Source: Propionibacteriaceae bacterium (GTDB lineage Bacteria > Actinomycetota > Actinomycetes > Propionibacteriales > Propionibacteriaceae). From it: a DNA stretch of 64,000 nt. The position numbers and the translations under genes are program-made. The stretch is taken from positions 20,737-84,736 of the forward strand of contig JAFKJK010000019.1 of the NCBI GenBank assembly GCA_017306015.1, read 5' to 3'. A model generated the notes under the pieces. That model saw only the letters and a list, made by a program, of their open reading frames with translations, was not told the origin of the DNA and searched no databases. Of the stretch, positions 25,901-36,284 are shown in pieces (the first letter of the stretch is position 1; each line of letters begins with the position of its first letter).

Positions 25901-26672
25901 CACCGGTTCCGGAGCAGGCGCGCCAACGGTGAGCGACTTCGGACTCGGCTACATCAGCTGCGTGACCATCTCGCCGGACTCCGGGCTGGTCGCCGTCATG
26001 GGCTACGGCGGGAAGAAGGCCTCCATCCTGAGGGCCGGGCAGGCCGGCGCCCTCACCCCGCTCAGCCAGGTCGACGCTGTCGACGCTCAGATGGGGGTCT
26101 TCACCGCCGACTCCAAGGCACTGGTGATCGCCCTTGCCGCGAACAGTGTCGACGTGTGGAGCGGAGTCGACCAGGCCTCGCCGGCCAAGGCCTCCACGAT
26201 CACCGGATTCGACACCGCCACGATCGCCATCACCGCGGCACCCGCCGCGCAGCAGATCGCGGTCGGTGAGGACAGTGGCCACGTCTCGGTCTGGACGCTC
26301 GACGACCCGGCCAAGCCGGCGAAGACTCACGACTTCGGCGACTCCCACGGCTCTGCCTACGCCGTCACCTTCAGCACGGACGGCAACACTCTCGCCATGG
26401 CCAGCGGCGACCAGAAGATCTGGGGCTGGAACCTCGCCACCTCGACCACCGCTTTCACCCTCGATGGCGACCTCGACCGCCCGTGGGACGTCCGCTACCT
26501 CGCCGGCGGAGACACCCTCGTGGCCTCGGGCAACAACGGCCGCGTCCGGACCTGGCCCAGCTCCGTCGCCCAGGCCCACGACCAGCTCTGCGCACTCCGT
26601 GGCGACGAGCTCACCGACCGCGAGTGGGGCCAGTACCTGCCCGGCATCGACCGCACCGACCCCTGCGGCTGA
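22998..26672 (+). CDS. HTH - nSTAND ATPase - WD40 repeat protein
   Basis: A 1224-aa multidomain protein. Residues about 7-60 are a helix-turn-helix (LSLSVAAKLAGVGKTTAHGW). PYVGLRAFGVADRELFHGR then opens an nSTAND-type P-loop NTPase with Walker A G137-P-S-G-S-G-K-S-S and Walker B VVDQFEEVF. After the NTPase a single hydrophobic segment (RRIALGLLSVAAALAIVAGGLFV, about 510-532) would anchor it in the membrane. The C-terminal half is a WD40 propeller with many (S/P)DG...LAxA repeats, ending near a CALRGDELTDREWGQYLPG tail common in this class. STAND proteins are switch ATPases in signalling and sometimes phage defence. ATG 22998 is chosen because the HTH begins right after it. Confidence 0.85.
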   Translation: MRVGVSLRSEWAARLDEARRRRHLSLSVAAKLAGVGKTTAHGWLTGDHFPTPALRPSYLKLVAALGLSDEVPDGIWDESAELGGGARTGSAPYVGLRAFGVADRELFHGRRDQVAALTAAVQDLRRTAGGGVLALLGPSGSGKSSLLAAGLIARECVDGALAGWGIAQLSAATLADSSPVDAELAVVDQFEEVFRLGEPACQDALSRLVELSRTMVVLIAMGSDVFGVASEHPELIDALSRPVLVAPMTREELAEAVTAPAELMGTRVEPELVDLVRNELAPRSTDSIPVDVLPLLSTALLQTWEYGRGRNMTVADYLAAGGVAHALDSQAEGVYTGLDADGQASVAKVFLQLVRVTESGAFTRPLSLSTLSEDEARLLRPFVDARLLTSGDTWVRISHESLLTHWKRLDSWIQDRSADLRDLDRLRTATTIWRDASRSDDLLLPVERLGTFSDWPADPVRAPLLGPGERDYIEASRAHFTNAVAKERRGRRIALGLLSVAAALAIVAGGLFVRSEGFRTDAVAAKLDAESRQVAIAARSVRGQDANQEAQMALVANRLSNTLEARSALLDAASDDVPIRWLGKPSAVVAVNPAQDLAVRADGAGQVTMWRGDEVATSPGRTFAVAEATSPQYGVAVTRVAGRDLLAVGGASSAGLWDVTGDPVRLADFSRDQVTTYAAAFAADGNALAFGYSDGAVRLIRLDAAGRPAGSQDLQVNPSGTSSPAAVSAVAFDPAGRLWVGGVPDVIKRWQTGPQAARSLPDLAFRYGSAPVRAVSLAISPDGTQLAAATIANAVLRWHLHGEDVTSAPPLTGFGSWVNAVSWSSDGARLLAGSSDQTVQVFAADSDTAATTLHTPALVTGAAAFGSRTLAVGSDGTLRVWTSPSPIVRASGASVYNLSTDATGAKWLAGGTLADGAMLWRLSGRDREPVPLTYPKLSGARSAAVAVAPDGSYLVAASKAGEVVVWPLTGSGAGAPTVSDFGLGYISCVTISPDSGLVAVMGYGGKKASILRAGQAGALTPLSQVDAVDAQMGVFTADSKALVIALAANSVDVWSGVDQASPAKASTITGFDTATIAITAAPAAQQIAVGEDSGHVSVWTLDDPAKPAKTHDFGDSHGSAYAVTFSTDGNTLAMASGDQKIWGWNLATSTTAFTLDGDLDRPWDVRYLAGGDTLVASGNNGRVRTWPSSVAQAHDQLCALRGDELTDREWGQYLPGIDRTDPCG

Positions 26673-26856
26673 CCCTCAGTGGCCGGGGTGCCCGGAGTTT
26701 GCTGGAGTGCGTCGAGTTGTCAGCCGGGGGTGCCCGCCGTCCCTGTCTGGGCACCGCTCGTGTCCCGACGGCCCCGGCTCGGGTTCCACGACCGGGGCAG
26801 CGTCGAGCCCGCAACGGCTCCACGGCGGATGACGCGTGCCGGTCTCGTGGGGCGCG

Positions 26857-27873
26857 TCAGCCGACGGGAGGCGCCGTGCTCGAACGGACGACGAGACTGG
26901 TGGCGAGCTTGATCCTCGTCGACGTTGCGGGGTGCCCGGCCGACATGTCCTGGAGCGTCCTCACCGCAAGTCGTCCCATGTCGCTCAGCGGCTGGGCGAT
27001 GGTGGTGAGCGCCGGTGTCATGAGTTCGGCACCGGGCGAGTTGTCGAATCCGATGACCGAGATGTCGGCCGGAACCCGCACGCCATGGGTCTCGAACGCT
27101 CGGATGGCGCCGAGCGCCATCCGGTCACTGAGCGCGAAGACCGCGGTCGGGGGGTCGGGCAGCCGCATGATCTCCTCGGCCGCGTCGAACCCCGACCCAA
27201 AGGTGTAGCGGCCGTCGAAGATCAGGTTGTCGTTGCCAGCGCTCACGCCGGCTTCCTCGAGCGCTGCTCGGTAGCCGTGCATGCGTTCGATCCCTGGCAG
27301 GAACTCGGACAACCCGTTGATGAGCGCAATCCGGCGGTGACCGAGCTCGAGCAGGTGTTCGGTTGCGAGTTTTCCGCCCTCCCAGTTGGTCGCACTGATC
27401 GTGACGTCGGCGTCCTTGGAGACCACATACGGGTCGATGGCGATGACCGGGATGCCGCGACGTCGCGCCACCTCGAAGACCGGCCCGCGCGCCCGATAGA
27501 CCATGGTCACGATGCCGATCGATCGGGGAGCCAGGTGTGTGGCCTCCCACTCGTTCGGCGACCGCGAGGGCTCGACGGTCTCCGATTCGATGTGGGGCAC
27601 GATGTCGATGCCGCGGCGGTCGCCCTCCTCGACGAGGCCCCGAAGCACCTCCACCCCGTACGACGGGTCGATCGCGTCGGTGATCGCCGTGATAGTCGAT
27701 CGGGCAGTGACCGGGTCGAGGCGCTTGGCCGGGAAGTAGCCCAGCGCGGCAGCGGCGTCCAGGACGGCGCTTCGCGTCGCGTCCGCGATGTCGCCGCGTC
27801 CGTTGACGGCCTTGGACGCGGTGGCTTCCGAGACTCCAGCGCGCGCGGCGACGTCCTTGAGTGTGACCTTCAC
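26857..27873 (-). CDS. LacI-family transcriptional regulator (polyol/sugar locus)
   Basis: A 338-aa regulator: HTH VTLKDVAARAGVSEATASKAVNGRGDIADATRSAV, hinge LGYFPAKRL, then a sugar-binding sensor domain ending IGFDNSPGAELMTPALTTI. The GTG at 27873 has AAGGGAG 9 nt upstream; an ATG at 27909 lacks such a site. It is divergent from the dehydrogenase-transketolase-ABC operon. TCGAAA-N2/3-TTTCG(A) palindromes at 27893 and 28068 are its likely binding sites, the first overlapping its own 5' region. Confidence 0.9.
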   Translation of the reverse strand: MKVTLKDVAARAGVSEATASKAVNGRGDIADATRSAVLDAAAALGYFPAKRLDPVTARSTITAITDAIDPSYGVEVLRGLVEEGDRRGIDIVPHIESETVEPSRSPNEWEATHLAPRSIGIVTMVYRARGPVFEVARRRGIPVIAIDPYVVSKDADVTISATNWEGGKLATEHLLELGHRRIALINGLSEFLPGIERMHGYRAALEEAGVSAGNDNLIFDGRYTFGSGFDAAEEIMRLPDPPTAVFALSDRMALGAIRAFETHGVRVPADISVIGFDNSPGAELMTPALTTIAQPLSDMGRLAVRTLQDMSAGHPATSTRIKLATSLVVRSSTAPPVG

Positions 27874-27892
27874 CTTGAACAGCTCCCTTCTC

Positions 27893-27906
27893 TCGAAATA
27901 GTTTCG
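27893..27906. promoter_or_regulatory. Candidate LacI operator near the regulator start
   Basis: TCGAAATAGTTTCG is a palindrome (TCGAAA, 2-nt spacer on one reading, TTTCG) just upstream of the regulator's GTG. It closely resembles the site at 28068-28081, so the protein probably represses itself. Confidence 0.5.
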
Positions 27907-28067
27907 CACAGTCCTGCGGACGTCAAGGCCGCGATCCTCGACTCAATTGGCTAGCTGTCGGCCATCCATCGCGCTCAGCGTGCAGAACCCGCGAAATCTC
28001 CTGCCAACAGACCGTTGACAACGCGCCGGACGACCCCTACTCTTTCGGCGCCTTCAGGGCAGGTCAA

Positions 28068-28081
28068 TCGAAAGATTTCGA
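28068..28081. promoter_or_regulatory. Candidate LacI operator upstream of the dehydrogenase operon
   Basis: TCGAAAGATTTCGA is a perfect 6-bp inverted repeat with a 2-bp spacer, about 104 bp upstream of the ATG at 28185. It shares the TCGAAA/TTTCG half-sites with the element at 27893, 175 bp away, which would permit looping. Confidence 0.55.
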
Positions 28082-28184
28082 CCACCCAAAGGTGTGAGGT
28101 ACCGGTCTCCACTGTCGGGGCACCTGCGAACGGTGACACGGCCTCACGTACGGCTTTCAACGATGAAGGAGCGCGAGTGACGCC

Positions 28185-29192
28185 ATGAGGTCACTGTATT
28201 TCGCCCGCGAGGGCACCATGGAACTCTGGGATGTCGACGTCCCCTCTCCCGGAGCAGGTCAGGTGAGGATCCGGACCGCGTTCGCCTCGCTGTGTGCCAC
28301 GGACGTGCACCAGGTGACGATGGGCGTCCTGGGAGCCAAGCCGCCGATGGCGCTGGGTCACGAGACGAGCGGCACTGTGGATGCCCTGGGTCCCGGCACG
28401 GAGAGCAGTGGGCTGCATGTCGGCGACAAGGTGACCGCCTTTCCCGTGTCGGTGTGCGGACAGTGCCTTCACTGCAAGCGCGGTCAGCCGCAGTACTGCG
28501 AGAACGCCGCCCCCTTCGGTGGCTTCAGCGAGTACTACGTCACCTCGGCGAACAACGTCTTCGCGCTCCCGGACGACGCCGACCTGAAGTCCTTCACCAT
28601 CACCGAGCCGACCGTGTGTGCGATCCGGGCGATGGACCTGGCTCCGATCCAGCACGGCCAGACGGTGGCGATCTCGGGGATCGGAGGAATCGGCGCGATC
28701 CTGCTGAACGCAATCCTGCTCTCGGGTGCTGCGAAGGTGACCGTCATCGAGCCCGTGGCGGCGAAGCGGGCGCTCGCCCTGGAGCTTGGCGCCGCCTACG
28801 CGATCGATCCGGCCACGGAGGACGTGGTGGCACGAGCCGATGCGATCACTGCCGGCCTCGGCTTCGACGTGGTGTTCGAGGCTTCGGGCTCGCCTCGCGC
28901 GGCGAAGCCCGCGCTGGACATCGTCGGACGGTGTGGGCGCGTCGTCTACTTCGCCGTCTATCCGCCGGACTTCGAGCTGCCGGTCAACCTCTACGACCTG
29001 TACTCCAAGGAGGCCGCGATCCTGACGGTCTTCACCAATCCCGACCTCTTCCCGCGCGCGATCAACCTGCTGCCGCGGCTGGCCCTCGATCGCATCATCG
29101 GGCCGGTCGTCCCCCTGAGCCGGGCGATGGAGGGCATCGAGCTGTTCCACTCGGGCGAGTACCCCAAGATCGTCCTCGACTGCACGGCCTAG
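28185..29192 (+). CDS. Zinc-type MDR alcohol/polyol dehydrogenase (first of three)
   Basis: A 335-aa medium-chain dehydrogenase. CATDVH and GHETSG hold catalytic zinc ligands (Cys, His-Glu), CGQCLHCKRGQPQYC is the four-Cys structural zinc site, and ISGIGGIGAILLNAILLSGA with VIEP is the NAD-binding Rossmann motif. It resembles sorbitol/threonine/2,3-butanediol-type dehydrogenases. First gene to the right of the LacI operators; it likely oxidises a secondary alcohol in the substrate taken up by the ABC system. Confidence 0.85.
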   Translation: MRSLYFAREGTMELWDVDVPSPGAGQVRIRTAFASLCATDVHQVTMGVLGAKPPMALGHETSGTVDALGPGTESSGLHVGDKVTAFPVSVCGQCLHCKRGQPQYCENAAPFGGFSEYYVTSANNVFALPDDADLKSFTITEPTVCAIRAMDLAPIQHGQTVAISGIGGIGAILLNAILLSGAAKVTVIEPVAAKRALALELGAAYAIDPATEDVVARADAITAGLGFDVVFEASGSPRAAKPALDIVGRCGRVVYFAVYPPDFELPVNLYDLYSKEAAILTVFTNPDLFPRAINLLPRLALDRIIGPVVPLSRAMEGIELFHSGEYPKIVLDCTA

Positions 29193-29421
29193 GCCCGGCG
29201 ATGGAGGAGAAGCCCCAGGAGTCGGGCACGGCAGCCCGCTCCCACCGCATCACCGAAGAGTCCCGCTCGAGTCTCGTCGGAGAGCTGTGCGGCATCTATG
29301 GCCAGGTCAGCCCGGGCCTGGCCGGAATCCGCCCCGCCGTCGGCAGGGGAGGAGCTCTCGGGGCGAGGCAAGTGAGTTACGGGCCTTGCGGCCGCCCACC
29401 AACTAGACGAGGAGGAATTTC

Positions 29422-30297
29422 ATGACAACACAGACCGAGCCGGTCGCTGTCCGGCCGAGTGTTGCGGAGCTTGAGGAACTCGCATTCGAGTTGCGCAAGA
29501 AGCTGCTGCACCTGTGCGGCACCTACGAGGGCGCCGTGCACATCGGTGGGGATCTGTCCTCGGCGGACATCCTGACCGCACTGTTCAGCTATGGCATGAA
29601 GGTCGACCCGACCGACATCGCCAATCCGCAGCGCGACCGGTTCGTCCTGAGCAAGGGCCACGCGGCGGTGTGCATGTACATCGCGATGGCGATCCGCGGG
29701 TTCTTCTCCTACGACGAGATCGTCGCAACGTACGGGCAGCTCGACAGCGCCTACGGCATGCACCCGTGCAAGGTGCAGCTGCCGGGCGTCGAGTGCTCGT
29801 CGGGATCACTCGGCCACGGGCTTCCGATCGCAGTGGGAATGGCGCTCAGCGCCCGCCACCGTGGCGACGGCCACCGGGTGTTCTGCCTGCTCGGCGACGG
29901 TGAGACCGGAGAAGGATCGGTGTGGGAGGCCGTGATGGCTGCCCGCAGCAACGAACTCGGCAACGTGGTCGCGTTCGTCGATCGCAATCGTCAGCTGATG
30001 ACCAGCTTCGCCGAGGACCGCATCGTCTTCGAGCCCTACCCGGACAAGTGGCGGGCCTTCGGCTGGAACGTGGTGGAGATCGACGGCCACTCCATGGGCG
30101 AGCTGGTCGCGGCGATCGACGCGCTGCCGGCCTCCGACAGCGACCGTCCCACTGTCGTCATCTGCGAGACCGTGAAGGGCAAGGGAGTCGACTTCATGGA
30201 ACGCAATCTCGCCTGGCACGCCGGATCCCTCGGCGCAGCCGATCTCGAGCGCGCGATGGCCGCCCTCGACGCGTCCCGTGAGAAGGAGGAGAACTGA
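29422..30297 (+). CDS. Transketolase, N-terminal (TPP-binding) subunit
   Basis: The 291-aa protein is the TPP/pyrophosphate half of a split transketolase: GTYEGAVHIGGDLSSADIL at the N-terminus, RDRFVLSKGHA, GSLGHGLPIAVGMA, and the TPP motif G-D-G-E-T-G-E-G-S-V-W-E...V-A-F-V-D-R-N. Clear GAGGAGG site. The C-terminal half is the next gene, overlapping by 1 bp. Split transketolases are common in sugar-specific loci and would move a two-carbon ketol unit from the oxidised substrate. Confidence 0.9.
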   Translation: MTTQTEPVAVRPSVAELEELAFELRKKLLHLCGTYEGAVHIGGDLSSADILTALFSYGMKVDPTDIANPQRDRFVLSKGHAAVCMYIAMAIRGFFSYDEIVATYGQLDSAYGMHPCKVQLPGVECSSGSLGHGLPIAVGMALSARHRGDGHRVFCLLGDGETGEGSVWEAVMAARSNELGNVVAFVDRNRQLMTSFAEDRIVFEPYPDKWRAFGWNVVEIDGHSMGELVAAIDALPASDSDRPTVVICETVKGKGVDFMERNLAWHAGSLGAADLERAMAALDASREKEEN

Positions 30298-31256
30298 TGC
30301 CCGTTACGTTCACTTTCGGGGAGATGCTGTCTGCCCGGTCCGTCATCGGCGCCACGCTCGCCGAGCTCGGCGACGACTACGAGAACCTGTGGGTGCTCAC
30401 TCCGGACATCGGCGCGACCCTCGTCGAGTTCCGCGACAAGTTCCCTGACCGCTTCCTCGACGTCGGCCTGGCCGAACAGGCCTGCGTGGGTGTCGCCGCC
30501 GGCCTCGCCTACGACGGCAACATCCCCGTCGTCTCCGGAATGCTGCCCTTCCTGAGCATGCGTGCCCTGGAACAGGTCCGCACCGATGCCTGCTACCCCA
30601 ACCTCCCGGTCAAGATCATCGGCACCCACGGTGGTTTGGTCGGCAACGGCGGGTCCACCCACTACGCGGTCGAAGACCTCGCCCTGATGTGCGCTCTGAC
30701 GAACATGACCGTCACCTCGATCGGCGACCCCCTCATGGTGGGTGAGATCCTCCGGCAGTCCATGACGATGCAGGGCCCGCTCTACATCCGGCTGGCAGTC
30801 GGGAAGAAGGACAAGGTGCTCTACCAGCCAGGTGAGCACGAGATCCGCATCGGCAAGGGCATCGTCGCAGCCGACGGCACGGACGCCACGATCTTCACTC
30901 ACGGGACGACCGTCGCGCAGGCGCTGGACGCCGCCGAGGAGCTCGCGAAGGAGGGACGCTCGGTACGCGTCGTCGACATGTTCACGCTGAAGCCCATCGA
31001 CGAGGAGCTCGTCCTCCGCTGCGCGAACGAGACCGACGGACGGTTCGTGGTCCTCGAGGATCACCTTGCCTACGGCGGACTCGCGACTCGAATCGCTGAC
31101 GTCCTCGCCGACCACGGCGTCCGCCTGACCGCCTTCGAGCGCCTGGGCATTCCGCAGGTGTATGCAGGGTTCGGCAACGACGAAGAGCTGCGTGACAAGC
31201 ACGGCTACGGACTGGAAGCGACGATCGCGGCGACGCGGCGGGTCATCGCCGGCTGA
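30297..31256 (+). CDS. Transketolase, C-terminal subunit
   Basis: A 319-aa partner of the previous protein, with the pyrimidine-binding domain (FPDRFLDVGLAEQACVGVAAGLAYDGNIPVVSGMLPFL, containing the catalytic Glu in AEQ) and the C-terminal transketolase domain (DATIFTHGTTVAQALDAAEELAKEGRSVRVVDMFTLKPID). Its ATG overlaps the previous stop by 1 bp (TGATG), ensuring equal synthesis of the two halves. Confidence 0.9.
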   Translation: MPVTFTFGEMLSARSVIGATLAELGDDYENLWVLTPDIGATLVEFRDKFPDRFLDVGLAEQACVGVAAGLAYDGNIPVVSGMLPFLSMRALEQVRTDACYPNLPVKIIGTHGGLVGNGGSTHYAVEDLALMCALTNMTVTSIGDPLMVGEILRQSMTMQGPLYIRLAVGKKDKVLYQPGEHEIRIGKGIVAADGTDATIFTHGTTVAQALDAAEELAKEGRSVRVVDMFTLKPIDEELVLRCANETDGRFVVLEDHLAYGGLATRIADVLADHGVRLTAFERLGIPQVYAGFGNDEELRDKHGYGLEATIAATRRVIAG

Positions 31257-31297
31257 GCCCGACTTCCTACACTAGAGAACGCTCAACGGAGAGATGC

Positions 31298-32356
31298 ATG
31301 AGAACAGTCGCTGTTACCAGAGTCGGTAGCCTGCGGGATCCCAACGAGAACACGCGAGGCCGGATCGGCGTCGTGGACTTCCCGGAGCAGCCGCTCGGGC
31401 CCGAGGACGTGCGCATCCGGGTCGCCTACGCCGCCATCTGCGGATCCGATCCGCACCTGGCCGAAGGCTTCTTCGGGACGGAGGTGCCCATCGGCCTCGG
31501 CCACGAGCTCTCCGGCGTGGTCGAGGCGCTCGGCGAGCGCGCCCACCGCAACGGATTGCGGGTGGGGGACCGAGTCGCGGGCAACTTCCTTCGCTTCTGC
31601 GGCACCTGTCCGCCGTGCCGTGAAGGCAGGCAGCAGTTCTGTGAGCACATCCAGGAGTACAACCGGCCGGGCATGTCCGAGACCATCACCTGGCACGAGT
31701 CCCAGGTCTACCGGCTGCCCGCCTCGGTCTCTCTCCTGCAGGGCTGCCTGCTCGAGCCGACGTCCGTCGCGGTGCGGATCGCAGACAAGACGCACGTCAA
31801 AGTTGGAGACCGGGTCGTGATCTGCGGCGGTGGCCCGATCGGTCAGCTGTGCCTGCAGGTGCTCAAGATGTACGGCGCGACCTCGCTCACGATGATCGAG
31901 CCGATCCCTGAGCGTCGCCAGATGGCGTTGCGCCACGGGGCGGACTACGTCATCGACCCGCTCTCCGAGGATCAGGACGCGCGCGCGTCCGAGATCACCG
32001 GCGGTGCCGGCTACGACGTGGTCGTTGACGCCTCCGGGTCTCCCCGCGCGGTGAAGGGCCTGCTCGACATCGCGGCCAGCGGCGCCACCGTGGTCTACGG
32101 CGCGATGTACCCACAGGAGTTCGAGATGCCCCTGAACCTCTCGGACTATCTCTATCTCAAGGAGCTGACCCTCACGGGTGTCTTCGTCTCGCCCTACGCC
32201 TTCCCGCGTGCGCTGCGGATCCTGCCGCTCCTCCAGCTCGACGAGCTGACCAGGGCCGTCTTCGATCTGGACGACGCGTCCGAAGCGTTCGCCGTCCACG
32301 TCAGCGGCAAGTACCCCAAGGTCGTCATCCGCTGCAATCACATCGTGAACGAGTAG
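31298..32356 (+). CDS. Zinc-type MDR dehydrogenase (second of three)
   Basis: A 352-aa medium-chain dehydrogenase: catalytic zinc ligands in CGSDPH and GHELSG, structural zinc cysteines CGTCPPCREGRQQFC, and the Rossmann loop VICGGGPIGQLCLQVLKMYGA followed by MIEP. Sequence order and C-terminus (AFAVHVSGKYPKVVIRC) match the first dehydrogenase of the locus, suggesting an old duplication. It precedes the ABC ATPase gene by 2 bp and is probably translated with it. Confidence 0.85.
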   Translation: MRTVAVTRVGSLRDPNENTRGRIGVVDFPEQPLGPEDVRIRVAYAAICGSDPHLAEGFFGTEVPIGLGHELSGVVEALGERAHRNGLRVGDRVAGNFLRFCGTCPPCREGRQQFCEHIQEYNRPGMSETITWHESQVYRLPASVSLLQGCLLEPTSVAVRIADKTHVKVGDRVVICGGGPIGQLCLQVLKMYGATSLTMIEPIPERRQMALRHGADYVIDPLSEDQDARASEITGGAGYDVVVDASGSPRAVKGLLDIAASGATVVYGAMYPQEFEMPLNLSDYLYLKELTLTGVFVSPYAFPRALRILPLLQLDELTRAVFDLDDASEAFAVHVSGKYPKVVIRCNHIVNE

Positions 32357-32358
32357 CC

Positions 32359-33891
<1,533 letters not shown>

Positions 33892-33892
33892 G

Positions 33893-34906
33893 ATGACCAT
33901 GGACCAGCGGGCGAAGACAACCAGCGCCGGGCCGGCCGCGATCGTCGCGGCGCCTCCCCGGGCTCACCAGCTCGACATCGGACGGATCCTCCGGCTGAGC
34001 GGCACAGGCATTGGCCTGATCCTGCTCATCGCCATCTTCGGAACCCTGCGACCCTCGGTCTTCCTCACCGTGGGGAACTTCGTCAACATCCTCGAACAGA
34101 TCTCGATCCTCGCCATCATCGCCGCGGTGCAGACCGTCGTCATGGTGGTCGGAGACCTGGACATGTCCGTCGGATCGACCGCCTCCCTGGGTGGGGCGCT
34201 GACCGCCGTGCTGCTGATGTCCGGATGGAGCATTCCGTCGGCGGTGCTGCTGGCGCTCTGTGTCGGCGCTGGAATCGGAGCCATGAACGGCGCGCTCGTG
34301 GCGTACGTGAAATTGTCGGCCTTCATCGCGACCCTGGCTTCGATGACCAGCGTCACCGGCCTGGCGTTCATCGTGACGAATGGCGCCAATATCTTCGGAT
34401 TCACGAAAGACTTCCTGCCCCTGGGTCAGGGCCGATTCCTCGGCGTACCGATACCGGTGTACATCGCCAGCGCCGTCTCGCTGCTCATCTGGGCGCTTCT
34501 CCGGTTCACCACGATCGGACGGCGCTGGCGGGCGGTCGGTGGAAATGCCGAAGTCGCCCGCCTCAGCGGGATCCGCGTCGACCGCGTCCGGTTCATCGCC
34601 TTCGTGATCGCCGGGCTGGGTGCGTCGCTGGCGGGGATCATGCTGGTCAGCCGCCTCGCCAGCGCGACCGCTCAAGCCGGTGACTCCCAGATGATGCTCT
34701 CCATCGCCGCCGTCTTCCTCGGGATGACCATGTCGAGCCACGGCGGGGCGAACATCGGCGGCACGATCGTCGGAGTCGCCATTCTCGGAGTCCTCACGAA
34801 CGGTCTCAACATCGTCGGGGTCAACACCTACGTACAGCAGTTGCTCACCGGCGCCATCATCGTCGCCGCAGTTGCACTATCGCGGCTCGGAAAAAACCGC
34901 CGCTGA
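33893..34906 (+). CDS. Sugar ABC transporter permease (RbsC type)
   Basis: A 337-aa CUT2 permease starting at ATG 33893 right after the ATPase stop; the frame is open further upstream but only as a shadow. It has about eight to ten helices and the family motifs VVMVVGDLDMSVGS and GNAEVARLSGIRVDRVRFIAFVIAGLGASLAGI. Partner of the flanking ATPase and binding protein. Confidence 0.95.
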   Translation: MTMDQRAKTTSAGPAAIVAAPPRAHQLDIGRILRLSGTGIGLILLIAIFGTLRPSVFLTVGNFVNILEQISILAIIAAVQTVVMVVGDLDMSVGSTASLGGALTAVLLMSGWSIPSAVLLALCVGAGIGAMNGALVAYVKLSAFIATLASMTSVTGLAFIVTNGANIFGFTKDFLPLGQGRFLGVPIPVYIASAVSLLIWALLRFTTIGRRWRAVGGNAEVARLSGIRVDRVRFIAFVIAGLGASLAGIMLVSRLASATAQAGDSQMMLSIAAVFLGMTMSSHGGANIGGTIVGVAILGVLTNGLNIVGVNTYVQQLLTGAIIVAAVALSRLGKNRR

Positions 34907-34970
34907 CAGCACAGGAATACACATCACCGTCGGCGAGTGGCCGACACACTTCAAGGAAGAGGTACATGGT

Positions 34971-35951
34971 ATGGCAAAGAATCGGATCCTCGGCCTCGCT
35001 ATGACTGGCCTGGCCGTGGCACTGGCTCTGGGCGGCTGTTCGAACCCCGGGCAGGGTGCCGGTGCCGCCCCGAGCGGGGGCGGCGGGACGAAGAACATCG
35101 CGCTGATCACCGGCTCGTACGGAACGCCGGCCGCGAAGGCGGCCATGGACATGCTGATCAAGAAGGGCGCTGCCGAGGGCTGGACGATCAAGCTCCAGGA
35201 CACAGCCTTCGACTACAACAAGATCAACTCGCTCATGCAGGACGCAGCTGCGCAGAAGGTCGACGCGATCATCGTGGGCTACACGACGCCGGAGCTCATC
35301 ACCCTCGGCATGCAGTCCGCGACGGACGCGGGGGTGCCGGTCTTCGGACTCGACGCCGGCGTCCAGCCGGTCGACCAGGTCACGCTCAACGTCACCAGCG
35401 ACAATCCGTGGTTCGGGAAGACCAGCGCGCAGGCTCTGATCACCCTCATGGGCGGTAACGGCAAGGGCAAGCGCGTCCTCATGCTCGAGCACGATCCCCA
35501 CCCGGGCGTGAAGCTTCGCACCGAGGCCGCCCGCGAGGCGTTCCAGGCAGCCGGCGTCGACATGGTGAACCAGGTCCAGATCAAGGACCCCACCTCGGGA
35601 CGCCAGGAGGCGATGAACGACGTTGCCGACTACGTGACGGCACATCCCGGTGGCCTCGACGGCATCTGGGCCGGCTGGGACGACGTGGCGATGGGTGCTG
35701 CGCTCGCCCTGAAGAACGCCAACTCGGACATCCCTGTGACCGGTGTCGACGGCACCGACGAGGGGATCGCAGCGATCAAGTCCGGCACGAACAGCCTGAA
35801 GGCGACCGTGTGGCAGGACTGGGGCACCATCACCGACAAGCTCGTCGCCGGAATGGGCGACTACTTCGCCGGCAAGAAGCTGCCCGCCAACCTCGAGAAG
35901 GTCGAGGGCAAGCTCATCACTGCGGAGAACGTCTCCCAGTTCAGCAAGTGA
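34971..35951 (+). CDS. Ribose-type periplasmic sugar-binding lipoprotein
   Basis: A 326-aa substrate-binding protein with lipobox LGG-C23 and a type-I periplasmic fold (IALITGSYGTPAAKAAMDMLIKKGAAEGWTIKL; VDAIIVGYTTPELI; VTGVDGTDEGIAAIKSG). Such proteins bind pentoses, hexoses, polyols or autoinducer-2. ATG 34971 follows AAGGAAGAGG. It completes the CUT2 importer and probably sets the specificity of the whole locus. Confidence 0.9.
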   Translation: MAKNRILGLAMTGLAVALALGGCSNPGQGAGAAPSGGGGTKNIALITGSYGTPAAKAAMDMLIKKGAAEGWTIKLQDTAFDYNKINSLMQDAAAQKVDAIIVGYTTPELITLGMQSATDAGVPVFGLDAGVQPVDQVTLNVTSDNPWFGKTSAQALITLMGGNGKGKRVLMLEHDPHPGVKLRTEAAREAFQAAGVDMVNQVQIKDPTSGRQEAMNDVADYVTAHPGGLDGIWAGWDDVAMGAALALKNANSDIPVTGVDGTDEGIAAIKSGTNSLKATVWQDWGTITDKLVAGMGDYFAGKKLPANLEKVEGKLITAENVSQFSK

Positions 35952-36284
35952 CCAGCGTCTGACGAGGACGCCCGGTGCGGGCGGGGTTGCCGTCCCGTGC
36001 CGGGCTCCACGAACCAGCAGAGGGTGCTTGGCACCCTCCTCAACGCGAACACCGGGAAGCTCCGACCCGGCATCCGGTCGGGCGGCCCGAGAGATCCAGT
36101 GCATCCCCGGCCGTCGCCGGTGCACAGCTGCGCGATCTGTGGGCGAACGGCGTTCCCGGACGTCCTGATCGCCCATGCCCAGCCGCACCATGCGGCTCCG
36201 TACCCCACGCCGTCCTGGCGTCGCCATGCCGTCATCCCTGCCGTCGGGCAGGTCAGCGAGAGATTGGAGCTCAGTCCAACCGCC
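35952..36284. other. Intergenic region between binding protein and third dehydrogenase
   Basis: The 333 bp are GC-rich and partly open in two plus-strand frames, but neither shows protein-like composition (they run into the dehydrogenase as an extension rich in Pro and Arg). There may be an internal promoter here; I see no clear terminator or operator. Confidence 0.35.

Noticed and set aside
35997..36284. N-terminal extension of the third MDR dehydrogenase
   Set aside because: The 96 extra residues are Pro/Arg-rich and unlike MDR proteins; family similarity starts at MKTTAAVVDAP, ATG 36285.
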